Of a DNA stretch of 64,000 nt, positions 1-10,009 are shown piece by piece. Origin of the DNA: Streptomyces sp. 840.1. Its GTDB lineage: Bacteria; Actinomycetota; Actinomycetes; Streptomycetales; Streptomycetaceae. Numbering within the stretch: position 1 is the stretch's first letter; every line of letters begins with the position of its first letter. A program made the position numbers and the translations under genes. The notes below the pieces were generated by a model. It ran no database searches and was not told where the DNA came from. It saw only the letters and a list, made by a program, of their open reading frames with translations. The stretch covers positions 129,001 to 193,000 of the forward strand of contig NZ_RJUU01000001.1 of assembly GCF_003751445.1 (NCBI RefSeq). The letters are read 5' to 3'.

Positions 1-1137
1 CGGCAGCGGTTTGGCGGCGCCGGCGAGGTGGCGTACGACGTGGCGGGAGAGCGGGAGTTCGGACTGGGCGGCCGCGGCGGCCGCACGCAGCACGAGCACC
101 GGGTCGCGTTCGGGCCGGGCGGTGCGGGCGAGCACCACCTCGCCGTCGGCCTCGACGACGCCGTCCGCGAGGGGGCTGCGGTCGACGGCCGGGGCCCTGC
201 CGCCGCCGAGCATGGCGCGCAGCCTGGGGCGGACCGAGCGGGCGCGCAGCACCCGGTTGACCTCGCGCCAGGTGACGTCGGTGGCGTAGGAGACGGTGCG
301 GGCGGCCTCGTAGACCTGGCGCAGCAGGGCATCGGCGTCCAGGAGGCCGAGGGCGCCGGCGACCTGGTCCTGTTCCTGGAGGGCGAGGCGGTCGGTGGCG
401 CGGCCGGTCGTCAGGTGCAGGGCGTCGCGGGCGTCCAGCAGGACGCGGCGGGCCTCGGCGAGGCCTTCGCGGGGCGCGTCGGCGACCCAGGAGGCGGCGA
501 CGGCGCGCAGGGCGGTGGCGTCACGCAGTCCGCCGCGGGCCTCCTTGAGGTCGGGTTCCAGGAGGAACTGGAGCTCGCCCTGGCGCTCGGCCCGTTCGCG
601 GCAGAGTTCGTCGAGCGCGGGCAGCCGCTTGGGGGCCTGGTTGCGCCAGTCGGCGAGGATCGCGGTGCGCAGGGTGGCGACGAGGCCGAGGTCGCCGGCG
701 ACGGGCCTGGCGTCCAGGAGGCCGAGCTGCACCTTCAGGTCCTCGCCCGCCGTCTTGCGGGCCTCCGCCGGGGTGCGTACGGAGTGGTCGAGGGCGAGGC
801 CGAGGTCCCAGACGGGGTACCAGATGCGGTCGGCCAGGGTGGCGACGGCTCCGGCGTCGGCGCTGCCGTCGTGCAGGAGCAGCAGGTCGAGGTCGCTGCG
901 CGGGGAGAGTTCGCCGCGTCCGTAGCCGCCGACGGCGACGAGGGCGGCGCCCCGGACGCCCGCGTGTTCGGCCGCCGAGGCGAAGAGGGCGCTCAGCCAG
1001 TCGTCGGTGAGCGAGGCGAGGGCCGCACGGCGCGGCGGCCCGGACCGGGCCTTCTCCTGGAGAAGGCTCAGCCGGGCCGCCGCATAGCCGCTGGGTCCCG
1101 AGTCCTCGGATTCGGTGGTCACTTCGGTACTCGTCAC
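1..1137 (-). CDS. glnD: [Protein-PII] nucleotidyltransferase GlnD, partial (N-terminal part)
   Basis: This is the N-terminal 379 codons of GlnD, the bifunctional enzyme that modifies and demodifies the PII protein; the gene runs off the left edge. The nucleotidyltransferase signature is visible at residues 70-84 (GGYGRGE, then SDLD, with the metal-binding aspartates). The start is a GTG at 1137 preceded by GGAAAGG at good spacing. The gene begins 31 bases after the glnK stop, so it is the last cistron of amtB-glnK-glnD. In S. coelicolor the homologue is known to adenylylate GlnK rather than uridylylate it; that is family knowledge, not visible here. The HD and ACT domains expected downstream lie outside the window. 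Confidence 0.95.
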   Translation of the reverse strand, partial: MTSTEVTTESEDSGPSGYAAARLSLLQEKARSGPPRRAALASLTDDWLSALFASAAEHAGVRGAALVAVGGYGRGELSPRSDLDLLLLHDGSADAGAVATLADRIWYPVWDLGLALDHSVRTPAEARKTAGEDLKVQLGLLDARPVAGDLGLVATLRTAILADWRNQAPKRLPALDELCRERAERQGELQFLLEPDLKEARGGLRDATALRAVAASWVADAPREGLAEARRVLLDARDALHLTTGRATDRLALQEQDQVAGALGLLDADALLRQVYEAARTVSYATDVTWREVNRVLRARSVRPRLRAMLGGGRAPAVDRSPLADGVVEADGEVVLARTARPERDPVLVLRAAAAAAQSELPLSRHVVRHLAGAAKPLP

Positions 1138-1168
1138 CCGGCTGCCTTTCCGTTCACGGAATCGTCGG

Positions 1169-2872
<1,704 letters not shown>

Positions 2873-2969
2873 TCATTGCGGCCGCGTGCGGGCGATTGGG
2901 GGCACAACCACGTGCGGAACCACGGGGGAAAAGGTGCGTCCTTATGCGCCATGAGATTCGCTCAGCGCC

Positions 2970-3027
2970 GTTTCCGTGGATGCCGCGCGGTGTTTCGCCG
3001 CAGTGACGAAGGCGAGCGACGTGTTAC
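2970..3027 (-). promoter_or_regulatory. GlnR-like operator upstream of amtB
   Basis: Read on the minus strand, GTCAC (3007-3003), six bases, GAAAC (2996-2992), seventeen bases, GAAAC (2974-2970). This fits the GlnR layout a1-n6-b1-n6-a2-n6-b2 exactly, except that the a2 half-site is degenerate. A further GTAAC lies at 3027-3023. The position 114-171 bases ahead of the amtB ATG fits GlnR control of nitrogen-limitation genes, as known in Streptomyces. Binding is inferred, not shown. Confidence 0.7.
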
Positions 3028-3131
3028 GTCCCCATGAACCGCCCGCGCCGATGCCGCGCTCGCACCTACTCTGCGGCCGTGGCCGCATACGGTGCGGTTA
3101 CGACGCTCCGGTACGGGAACGACCACACGAA

Positions 3132-3209
3132 CCGGCCACGGCGACCACCCACTGACCTGGCAATCGGGGGAGCCGAAGTCGGTCTGTGCGGGGTGGCCGT
3201 CGTGGCCGG
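3132..3209 (-). terminator. Imperfect long inverted repeat after nsdA, candidate terminator
   Basis: Nineteen-base arms at 3132-3150 and 3191-3209 pair with two mismatches across a 40-base loop, ending 14 bases past the nsdA stop. There is no clear U tract, so it could be a terminator or a 3' stabilising structure. Confidence 0.45.
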
Positions 3210-3223
3210 GGCAGAGGGTGCCG

Positions 3224-4696
3224 TCAGACCGCTTCGGCGGTCTCGGGCAGCTGTTCGGTGAGGAGATCGGTGAGCCGGGCGACCTCGGGGATGTCCCCGA
3301 AGTCCCTGGCGGCGGTGTCGACCGTCTTGCGCAGCCGGGTGTTGACGCGCTCGGAGCGGACCTTCTTGGCCACGCGCAGCGCCTTCTCGGCCAGCACGGT
3401 GGACTCCTCGGGCTCGCGCTTGAGGAGGTGGACGGTGGCGAGGCCGATGAGGTTGAGGGCGTAGGAGCGCTGGTGTTCGTCGTCCTCGCCGAAGAGGTGG
3501 ACCGCCTTCTGCATGACGGGTTCGGCCAGCGAGGCGTACGTGGGGCTGCGGCCGGCCACGTAGGCCAGGTCGCGGTAGGAGTGGGAGTTCTCGCCGTTCA
3601 GCTCGGCGTCGGAGAAGAACCGGATCCAGTCGGGCTCGGGCTCGCCGTCCGTCCCCGCGTCGAGGAAGGTGTCCTCGGCCATCCGGACGGCGCGCTTGCA
3701 CTTGCTGGGCTGGCCCATGTTGGCGTAGGCGCGGGCCTCCATCGCATACAGCATCGCCTGGGTCCGCGCGGTGGCGCAGTCGCGGCTGCCGTACTGGGCG
3801 AGGTGGATCAGTTCGAGGGCGTCGTCGGGGCGGCCGAGGTGGATCATCTGGCGGCTCATGCTGGACAGGACGTACGAGCCGAGCGGCTTGTCGCCGGCCT
3901 CCTTGGAGGCGTGCAGGGCGAGGACGAAGTACTTCTGGGCGGTGGGCTGGAGGCCCACGTCGTAACTCATCCAGCCCGCGAGCTCGGCCAGTTCGGCCGC
4001 GCAGCGGAACAGTCTTCTGGCGGTGGCGGACGGCTGAGGCTCCTGGAGCAGGTCGGTGACCTCGTGGAGCTGGCCGACGACGGCCTTGCGGCGCAGTCCG
4101 CCGCCACACTGCGCGTCCCACTGGCGGAACATCGCGGTGGTGGATTCCAGCAGGTCCAGCTCGGGACCGGAGAGCCGGGAGGGCCGGCGGGCGGCGGCCG
4201 GGTCGGGCTCGGCGGCCGCGGCGGCGGTGACGGGCACCAGCCAGCGCTGCATGGGTTCGATGAGGGCGGGACCGGCGGCCAGGGCGAGGGAGCTGCCGAG
4301 GAATCCCCGACGGGCGAGCATCAGGTCGCTGCGGGAGAACTCGCTGAGCAGGGCGACGGTCTGCGGTCCGGCCCAGGGGAGGTCGACACCGGCCACCGAC
4401 GGGGCCTGGTGCGCGGCGCGTAACCCGAGGTCCTCGACGGCGACGACGCTGCCGAAGCGTTCCGAGAACAGCTCGGACAGGATGCGCGGGATCGGTTCGC
4501 GCGGCTGCTCGCCGTCCAGCCAGCGCCGCACCCGTGAGGTGTCGGTGCTGATGTGGTGGGCGCCCATCTGGCGGGCCCTGCGGTTCACCTGGCGGGCCAG
4601 CTCGCCCTTCGACCAGCCGCTGCGCACGAACCATGATCCCAATTGCCCGTTGGGGCGCTTGCCGGCATTCGAATCGCCTGCGCCGCTGCCACTCAC
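3224..4696 (-). CDS. nsdA: NsdA-type developmental/antibiotic regulator (TPR protein)
   Basis: A 490-residue protein that I recognise as NsdA, known in Streptomyces as a negative regulator of antibiotic production and sporulation. The N-terminal 90 residues contain a helix-turn-helix-like segment (SGWSKGELARQVN, residues 27-39, to VRRWLDGE). Residues 129-148 (RRGFLGSSLALAAGPALI region) are hydrophobic and resemble a twin-arginine signal, although they are internal. The remainder is helical and alanine-rich with TPR-like spacing. The GTG start at 4696 is preceded by GGGGG. It is transcribed separately from amtB, with an inverted repeat behind it. The symbol rests on sequence recall and on its place beside amtB; the biochemical role is not known to me. 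Confidence 0.85.
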   Translation of the reverse strand: MSGSGAGDSNAGKRPNGQLGSWFVRSGWSKGELARQVNRRARQMGAHHISTDTSRVRRWLDGEQPREPIPRILSELFSERFGSVVAVEDLGLRAAHQAPSVAGVDLPWAGPQTVALLSEFSRSDLMLARRGFLGSSLALAAGPALIEPMQRWLVPVTAAAAAEPDPAAARRPSRLSGPELDLLESTTAMFRQWDAQCGGGLRRKAVVGQLHEVTDLLQEPQPSATARRLFRCAAELAELAGWMSYDVGLQPTAQKYFVLALHASKEAGDKPLGSYVLSSMSRQMIHLGRPDDALELIHLAQYGSRDCATARTQAMLYAMEARAYANMGQPSKCKRAVRMAEDTFLDAGTDGEPEPDWIRFFSDAELNGENSHSYRDLAYVAGRSPTYASLAEPVMQKAVHLFGEDDEHQRSYALNLIGLATVHLLKREPEESTVLAEKALRVAKKVRSERVNTRLRKTVDTAARDFGDIPEVARLTDLLTEQLPETAEAV

Positions 4697-5132
4697 TGGA
4701 ACGCCCCCATCCCGCCGAATACCCTCCGCCGCGAACCACTCTCAGAATGCCGTGATCCGATCCCGTCCGTCCTGTCCGTACGCACGTTGCACACCATCGA
4801 ACAGAGAATCGGGTTGCCTCCGGCATACCCATGGGCGCACATACTTCCATGGTTCGTGTACCGACGGTAATCCTACGATCACCCCCTCGGGGAGGGTGAT
4901 TACGGAAACGCCACCATTCGCCACCCCTTCGGATGAACGCCACCACAGTCCAGCGCGATTCACTTGACAGGCGACGATCAGCGGTAGGCGCAAAGGTGCA
5001 TTCAGGGGCGTGCGAATGAGCTCGGACACTCCGTTGTGCGCCCCGCGTCCGGCCGGATCGGCAGGGACGGCGGAGTGTCACGATTGCACTCCGTTCCGTA
5101 ACCACCGGCGAGTTGGACCCGTTGGAGGGGGC
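4697..5132. other. Divergent intergenic region nsdA / Prim-Pol-like gene
   Basis: This 436-base stretch is less GC-rich than its surroundings and must contain the divergent promoters. I see an inverted repeat (4878-4900) and no credible gene; frames through it carry AT-rich third positions. Confidence 0.6.
4878..4900. promoter_or_regulatory. Inverted repeat in nsdA upstream region, possible operator
   Basis: ATCACCC (4878-4884) and GGGTGAT (4894-4900) are perfect inverted arms around a 9-base centre. It lies about 180 bases ahead of the nsdA start and 230 ahead of the divergent gene. Function unknown. Confidence 0.35.
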
Positions 5133-5792
5133 ATGGGCTTCACGATCGGCGGCATCCGCGAACTGCGATCCGGCTCACGGCGCCGCGGCCGTGCGACCGA
5201 GGGCACCGCGGTGGCCGAGTACACGGGACTGTGGGGCTGGGCCGTCGCACCGGGTGCGCGGGCGGCGGACGGCAACTGCTCGTGCGGGGCGGCCGATTGC
5301 CCGTCCCCCGGAGCGCATCCGCTGGACTTCGCGCGGGAGGTGCCCGCCGGGGCGACGCTCGACACCGCCGCGCGTGCGTGGGCCGAGGTGCCCGGCGCCT
5401 CGATGCTGCTGCCGGTGGGCCGCGGCTTCGACGTCCTGGAAGTCGCCGAACAGTCCGGGCGCAGGGCGCTGGTACGGATGGAGCGGATGGGGCTGCCGCT
5501 GGGCCCGGTGGCGGTGACCCCGGCCGGACGGGCGCAGTTCTTCGTGGCACCGGGCGCGGCCGCCGGACTCCCCCAGCTGCTGTACCGGATGGGCTGGGAC
5601 GACGCGGGGCTGGACCTCAGGGCGCTCGGCCTCGGCTCCCACATCACCGCGCCCCCCTCCGACGAGGGTGGCCTCGGCCCGGTCCGCTGGCTCCGGCCGC
5701 CGGCCCTGGACACCGCGGCGGCGCCGCCGGAGGCCCGGCTGCTGCTGGGCACGCTGGCCTACGTCTGCCACCGGTGGGCCCTCTGCGGCTGA
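5133..5792 (+). CDS. Bifunctional DNA primase/polymerase-like (Prim-Pol domain) protein
   Basis: A 219-residue protein resembling the N-terminal Prim-Pol domain found alone in Streptomyces: an opening GLWGWAVAPGARA, a cysteine pair (NCSCGAADCPSPGAHPLDF, residues 51-68 approximately), then LLPVGRGFDVLEV. The ATG at 5133 follows GGAGGGG; an in-frame upstream extension to 5010 has no such signal. The isolated domain lacks a helicase part, and I do not see the full set of primase catalytic acids with confidence, so enzymatic activity is uncertain. It converges on ftsY, with a hairpin between them. Confidence 0.7.
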   Translation: MGFTIGGIRELRSGSRRRGRATEGTAVAEYTGLWGWAVAPGARAADGNCSCGAADCPSPGAHPLDFAREVPAGATLDTAARAWAEVPGASMLLPVGRGFDVLEVAEQSGRRALVRMERMGLPLGPVAVTPAGRAQFFVAPGAAAGLPQLLYRMGWDDAGLDLRALGLGSHITAPPSDEGGLGPVRWLRPPALDTAAAPPEARLLLGTLAYVCHRWALCG

Positions 5793-5821
5793 GCCGCCCG
5801 GGAGCCCGCCGCGCAGCGAAA

Positions 5822-5855
5822 AGCCCGGCCGCCTGGAGGTCCACGCGGCCGGGCT
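5822..5855. terminator. Bidirectional hairpin terminator
   Basis: Perfect 11-base arms, AGCCCGGCCGC and GCGGCCGGGCT, with a 12-base loop, between convergent genes; one side carries GAAA next to the stem. Serves the Prim-Pol-like gene and ftsY. Confidence 0.75.
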
Positions 5856-5873
5856 GATCGATGTCCGCCGGTC

Positions 5874-7070
5874 TCAGTCCCCGATCAGGGCGTCGACGAA
5901 CGCCTCCGGTTCGAAGGGGGCGAGGTCGTCCGGCCCCTCGCCGAGCCCGATGAGCTTCACCGGCACGCCCAGCTCGCGCTGGACGGCGATGACGATGCCG
6001 CCCTTGGCGGTGCCGTCGAGCTTGGTGAGGACGATGCCGGTGATGTCGACGACCTCCGCGAAGACCCGGGCCTGCACGAGGCCGTTCTGCCCGGTGGTGG
6101 CGTCCAGGACGAGCAGGATCTCGTCGAGCGGTCCGTGCTTCTCGACCACCCGCTTGACCTTGCCGAGCTCGTCCATCAGGCCGGTCTTGGTGTGCAGCCG
6201 GCCCGCCGTGTCGATCAGTACGACGTCGGCGCCCTCGGCGATGCCCTCCTTCACCGCGTCGAAGGCGATCGACGCCGGGTCGCCGCCCTCGGGTCCGCGC
6301 ACGGTGCGGGCACCGACGCGCTCGCCCCAGGTCTGGAGCTGATCGGCGGCGGCGGCCCGGAAGGTGTCGGCCGCGCCGAGTACGACGCTGCGGCCGTCGG
6401 CCACCAGGACCCGGGCGAGCTTTCCGGTGGTGGTGGTCTTGCCGGTGCCGTTGACACCGACGACCATCACGACGCCGGGCGTGTCCACACCGCTCTCCGT
6501 CTTGACCGCACGGTCGAAGTCGGTGCCGAGCAGGGTGACGAGCTCCTCGCGCAGGAGCGTGCGCAGGTCCTCCGGGGTGCGGGTGCCGAGGACCCGGACG
6601 CGCTCGCGGAGCCGTTCCACCAGTTCCTGGGTGGGGGCGACGCCCACGTCGGCGGTGAGGAGGGTGTCCTCGATCTCTTCCCAGGTGTCCTCGTCGAGGT
6701 TGTCCCGGGACAGAAGCGTGAGCAGCCCCTTGCCGAGGGAGTTCTGCGAGCGGGCGAGGCGGGCCCGCAGCCGTACCAGACGGCCGGCCGTGGGCTCGGG
6801 AACGTCGAGCGCGGGGGGCGCGACGGTCTCCGGAGCCGCCTCGTCGGCGGCGTCGGCGGGCGGGAGCCCGACCTCCTCGATGGTGCGGCGCGATTCGTCG
6901 CGCGGCGTCTCGGCCTCCTCGCCGACATGGGGCTCGGCGGGAGGAGTGATGGTCGGCGTGCTCGACGGTGCCGGGGGCAGCTGCTTCTTATTGCGGCTGC
7001 TGACCACGAGCCCGCTGATCACGCCGACCGCGACCAGGGCGATGACTACAGCAAGGATGACGAATTCCAT
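5874..7070 (-). CDS. ftsY: Signal recognition particle receptor FtsY
   Basis: A 398-residue SRP receptor GTPase that docks ribosome-SRP complexes at the membrane for co-translational insertion. A single hydrophobic segment at residues 2-24 anchors it, followed by an acidic/proline A-domain (30-95), then the NG domain with G1 GVNGTGKT (205-212), DTAGR, TKLDGTAKGG and a C-terminal GLGEGPDDLAPF. The ATG at 7070 begins the membrane segment, with GGGTGGG ahead; a GTG at 7091 would add seven residues. The membrane segment is typical of actinobacterial FtsY, unlike the E. coli protein. Confidence 0.97.
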   Translation of the reverse strand: MEFVILAVVIALVAVGVISGLVVSSRNKKQLPPAPSSTPTITPPAEPHVGEEAETPRDESRRTIEEVGLPPADAADEAAPETVAPPALDVPEPTAGRLVRLRARLARSQNSLGKGLLTLLSRDNLDEDTWEEIEDTLLTADVGVAPTQELVERLRERVRVLGTRTPEDLRTLLREELVTLLGTDFDRAVKTESGVDTPGVVMVVGVNGTGKTTTTGKLARVLVADGRSVVLGAADTFRAAAADQLQTWGERVGARTVRGPEGGDPASIAFDAVKEGIAEGADVVLIDTAGRLHTKTGLMDELGKVKRVVEKHGPLDEILLVLDATTGQNGLVQARVFAEVVDITGIVLTKLDGTAKGGIVIAVQRELGVPVKLIGLGEGPDDLAPFEPEAFVDALIGD

Positions 7071-7542
7071 AACCCACCCAGTATCAGTCACGAAGGGCGG
7101 GGAACCGCAGAAGGTACGAAGCCGTGACCGTGCGCGTACGGGAAATCACGGGGCCCTGGAGCCCGTCCGGGACAGTCGTCCGCGCATTGCGTGTCCCGGC
7201 CCGCCGGGAGGGATCGCGCGAGCCTATGGGGATTCCGGTTCATCACGGCCCGCGGTCGTGCACAGCCACGCCGCGACGGCCCTGACAACAGCCACGTCGA
7301 TGTGCTGGGCGGCCAGGTGAGGCCGCAACGTGCGGACCGCGACGGAAGCGATCCGGTGGATGACCTCGCCGGCCACCGGCAACACGCGTTCCGGCTCAGC
7401 GGGGTCGAACTCAGCGGGCTGATCAGCGCGATGCGGGCGGCCATCACCCCGCCCCTCGCCGACGAACCCGCGCCGGAACGCGCCCGCTACCGATTCATCC
7501 GATCGATATGTGCGGTATGCCAGTAAAGGTACGATCCTGCCC
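7071..7542. other. Gene-poor stretch between ftsY and the permease, with an ambiguous frame
   Basis: 472 bases without an assignable gene. A plus frame (7191-7526) ends 17 bases before the permease and has high GC at third positions over its second half, but the opposite frame through 7224 looks equally biased. Neither has a good start signal or a recognised product. It may be a gene remnant or simply the divergent promoter region. Confidence 0.4.
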
Positions 7543-8934
7543 GTGGAGACCCGTGGCCTGGAACCCGTGCCCGACAGCGAGCGCACCGGGCGGGCCCGGG
7601 GCCTCTTCCCCACCTGGGCCGCCGCCAACACGACCGTGCTGCTGCTCACCCTGGGTGCGGGCCTCGTCGTCTTCGACGCGCTGAACCTCTGGCAGGTGCT
7701 GATCGTCGCGACGGCCGCCCCCGTCCTCTCGTACGGCATGGTCGGGCTGGTCTCCGTCGCGGGGAAGGCCGGTGGCGCCCCCGGCATGGCGCTCTCCCGG
7801 GCCGTCTTCGGGCAGCGGGGGAATCTGGCGCCCGGCGCGCTGATCTGGGTCGCCCGCTGGGGCTGGGAGACGGTGAACGCGGTCACCGGTGCGTACGCCG
7901 TGCTGGCCGTGCTCGATCTGCTGTTCGGGGTCCGGAGCACCACGACCCTGATCATGGTGACGCTGACGGCCTTCGTGGCGGCGGGCTTCCTGCTGTCGGG
8001 GCTGGGGGCGCGGGCCCTGCGGGTGTGCTCGGCCTGGTCCGCGTGCCTCTTCGGCGGATTCAGCGTCCTCGTGCTGGTGCATCTGGCCGGTACGACGCCA
8101 TGGCGAGCCGTTCTGGACCAGCCGGCCGGACCGGCGCCGGCGGTGGTCGCGGGCATCGGCACCCTGGCGGCCGGCGGCATCAGCTGGTCCCCCGCCGGCC
8201 CGGACTTCGCCCGCTACCTGCCGCGCACCGCGTCCGGCCGGGCGGTGGTCGCGGCGACCGTGGGCGGCGCGGCAGTCGTGTCTCTGCCGATGGTGATGAT
8301 GGGGGCGGTGATGGCGGTCGGTACGCCGGGACTGGCCGCCACCCGGGATCCGGTCTCCTTCATCGGCGCGTCGCTGCCGGACTGGATCTCGGTGCCGTAT
8401 CTGTTCGTCGCCGTGCTCGGCATGGTGCTGATCAATGCCATGTCGATGTATTCGGCGGGATTCACCGCACAGACGCTGGGGTTCCGTGTCCCGCGCGCCT
8501 GGGCGGTCGGGGCGAATGCCGCGATCAGCCTGTTTCTGGGAGCGCTGCTGATGCTGGTGGCGAGCAGTTTCATGGATTCCTTCGTCTCCTTCCTGAACCT
8601 GCTGGCGGTGACGTTCTCGGCCTGGCTCGGCGTCTTCGGCATGGACCAGCTGAGGGGGCGCGCCTACGATCCGGCGGCGCTCATGGACACCACTTCGAGC
8701 AGCGCCTACTGGTACACGGGCGGTTTCGCGTGGCCGGCCCTGGCGGCCTGGTCCACGGGCCTGGCCGTCGGGCTGCTGTTCACCGGCGTGGAGTGGTTCA
8801 GCGGACCGCTCGCCACCACCTGGGCCGGGCGCAACGGGCTCGGCTGGGCCGTCACCGTCCTCGTCTCCGGCGGCCTGTACGCGGCGCTGCCGCGCCCCGG
8901 CGCAGGGCGGCACGGCACACCCCTACACTTCTGA
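7543..8934 (+). CDS. Purine/cytosine permease-like transporter (NCS1 family)
   Basis: A 463-residue polytopic membrane protein with about twelve hydrophobic segments and the NCS1 look: FPTWAAANTTVLLLTLGAG near the N-terminus, a WGWETVNAV helix, ISWSPAGPDFARYLP after the middle, and MSMYSAGFTAQTLG. The family imports nucleobases or related compounds with sodium or protons; the substrate here cannot be read. I placed the start at the GTG at 7543 (VETRGLEP); a GTG at 7510 in the same frame is possible and no strong ribosome binding site decides. The LLM-class oxidoreductase follows 56 bases downstream and may be co-transcribed. Confidence 0.85.
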   Translation: METRGLEPVPDSERTGRARGLFPTWAAANTTVLLLTLGAGLVVFDALNLWQVLIVATAAPVLSYGMVGLVSVAGKAGGAPGMALSRAVFGQRGNLAPGALIWVARWGWETVNAVTGAYAVLAVLDLLFGVRSTTTLIMVTLTAFVAAGFLLSGLGARALRVCSAWSACLFGGFSVLVLVHLAGTTPWRAVLDQPAGPAPAVVAGIGTLAAGGISWSPAGPDFARYLPRTASGRAVVAATVGGAAVVSLPMVMMGAVMAVGTPGLAATRDPVSFIGASLPDWISVPYLFVAVLGMVLINAMSMYSAGFTAQTLGFRVPRAWAVGANAAISLFLGALLMLVASSFMDSFVSFLNLLAVTFSAWLGVFGMDQLRGRAYDPAALMDTTSSSAYWYTGGFAWPALAAWSTGLAVGLLFTGVEWFSGPLATTWAGRNGLGWAVTVLVSGGLYAALPRPGAGRHGTPLHF

Positions 8935-8990
8935 CGCTGCGTCAGCTACTGTCCGGCCTCGCCAGCCCGCCCGGCGAAGGGGACAGTGTC

Positions 8991-9956
8991 ATGGCCTTCA
9001 CAGTCGTCCGGTTCAACCTCGTCGATCCAGCCGCCACGCCCACCTCGCTCTCGGCCCGCTACCGCGCGGCCCTGGACATGGCCGCGTACGCCGACGAGCA
9101 CGGCGTCGACACCGTGCAGACCGAGGAGCACCACGGCGCCGCCAACTCCTGGCTGCCCTCGCCCTTCACCTTCGCGGGGGCCGTCTTCGGGGCCACCGGC
9201 CGGATCGCCGTCACGGTCTCCGCGGTGATCGGGCCGTTGCACGACCCGTTGCGGCTGGCGGAGGACATCGCGGTGCTCGACCTGCTGAGCGCGGGCCGGC
9301 TGGTCACGGTCGCGGGGATCGGCTACCGGCCCGAGGAGTACGAGCGGGCCGGAGTCGAGTGGGGCAGGCGCGGCCGGATCCAGGACGAGCTGCTGGAGAC
9401 GCTGCTGCTGGCGTGGGCCGGGGAGCCGTTCGAATTCCGGGGACGCACGGTCACGGTGACGCCCCGCCCGTTCACCCGGCCGCACCCGCTGCTGCTGGTC
9501 GGCGGCAGCTCCCGGGCGGCGGCGCGGCGGGCGGCGCGGCTGGGGCTGCCGCTGTTCCCGAGCGCGCATCTGCCGGAGCTGGAGGCGTATTACCACGAGC
9601 AGCGCGCGGAGCACGGTACCGAGGGCTTCTGCATGATGCCCTCGGCCGAGACGCCGTTGCTGCACGTGTCCGAGGACCCGGACCGGACCTGGGCTGAGTA
9701 CGGGGAGCACTTCCTGCACGAGGCCCGTACGTACGCCTCCTGGCAGTCCAAGGACATCCGCTCGGCCGTCCGTTCGGCGGCCACGACGGTGGCGGAGCTG
9801 CGCGAGGAGGGCGTCTACCGGATCGTCACCCCCCAGGCCTGCGCGGAGCTGGGCCGGGAGCTGGACAGCCTGGTGCTGCATCCGCTGTGCGGCGGGATGC
9901 CGGTCGAGGAGGGGTGGCGCAGTCTGCGGCTGTTCTGCGAGGCGACCGGCGGCTGA
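8991..9956 (+). CDS. LLM-class flavin-dependent oxidoreductase
   Basis: A 321-residue member of the luciferase-like monooxygenase superfamily (TIM barrel; FMN or F420 cofactor). It shows the family N-terminal strand, the motif EEHHG at about residue 44, LAEDIAVLDLLSAGRL at 89-104, and the RPFTRPHPLLLVGG cofactor-loop region. The ATG at 8991 follows GAAGGGG. The substrate is unknown; a choice between FMN and F420 cannot be made here, though the window also encodes CofC for F420 synthesis. It probably shares a transcript with the upstream permease and converges on glcP. Confidence 0.88.
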   Translation: MAFTVVRFNLVDPAATPTSLSARYRAALDMAAYADEHGVDTVQTEEHHGAANSWLPSPFTFAGAVFGATGRIAVTVSAVIGPLHDPLRLAEDIAVLDLLSAGRLVTVAGIGYRPEEYERAGVEWGRRGRIQDELLETLLLAWAGEPFEFRGRTVTVTPRPFTRPHPLLLVGGSSRAAARRAARLGLPLFPSAHLPELEAYYHEQRAEHGTEGFCMMPSAETPLLHVSEDPDRTWAEYGEHFLHEARTYASWQSKDIRSAVRSAATTVAELREEGVYRIVTPQACAELGRELDSLVLHPLCGGMPVEEGWRSLRLFCEATGG

Positions 9957-9957
9957 C

Positions 9958-10002
9958 GGCTGAGGCCGTACGGCCCGCTCCTCGGACCGTACGGCTTGAG
10001 CC
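9958..10002. terminator. Bidirectional hairpin terminator
   Basis: GCCGTACGG (9965-9973) pairs with CCGTACGGC (9987-9995), extended outward by GGCT/AGCC with a small internal loop. It sits between the convergent oxidoreductase and glcP stops. Confidence 0.7.
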
Positions 10003-10009
10003 GTGCGGG

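Noticed and set aside
5010..5132. N-terminal extension of the Prim-Pol-like gene to 5010
   Set aside because: No ribosome binding site at 5010, whereas GGAGGGG precedes the ATG at 5133; upstream residues look unlike the domain.
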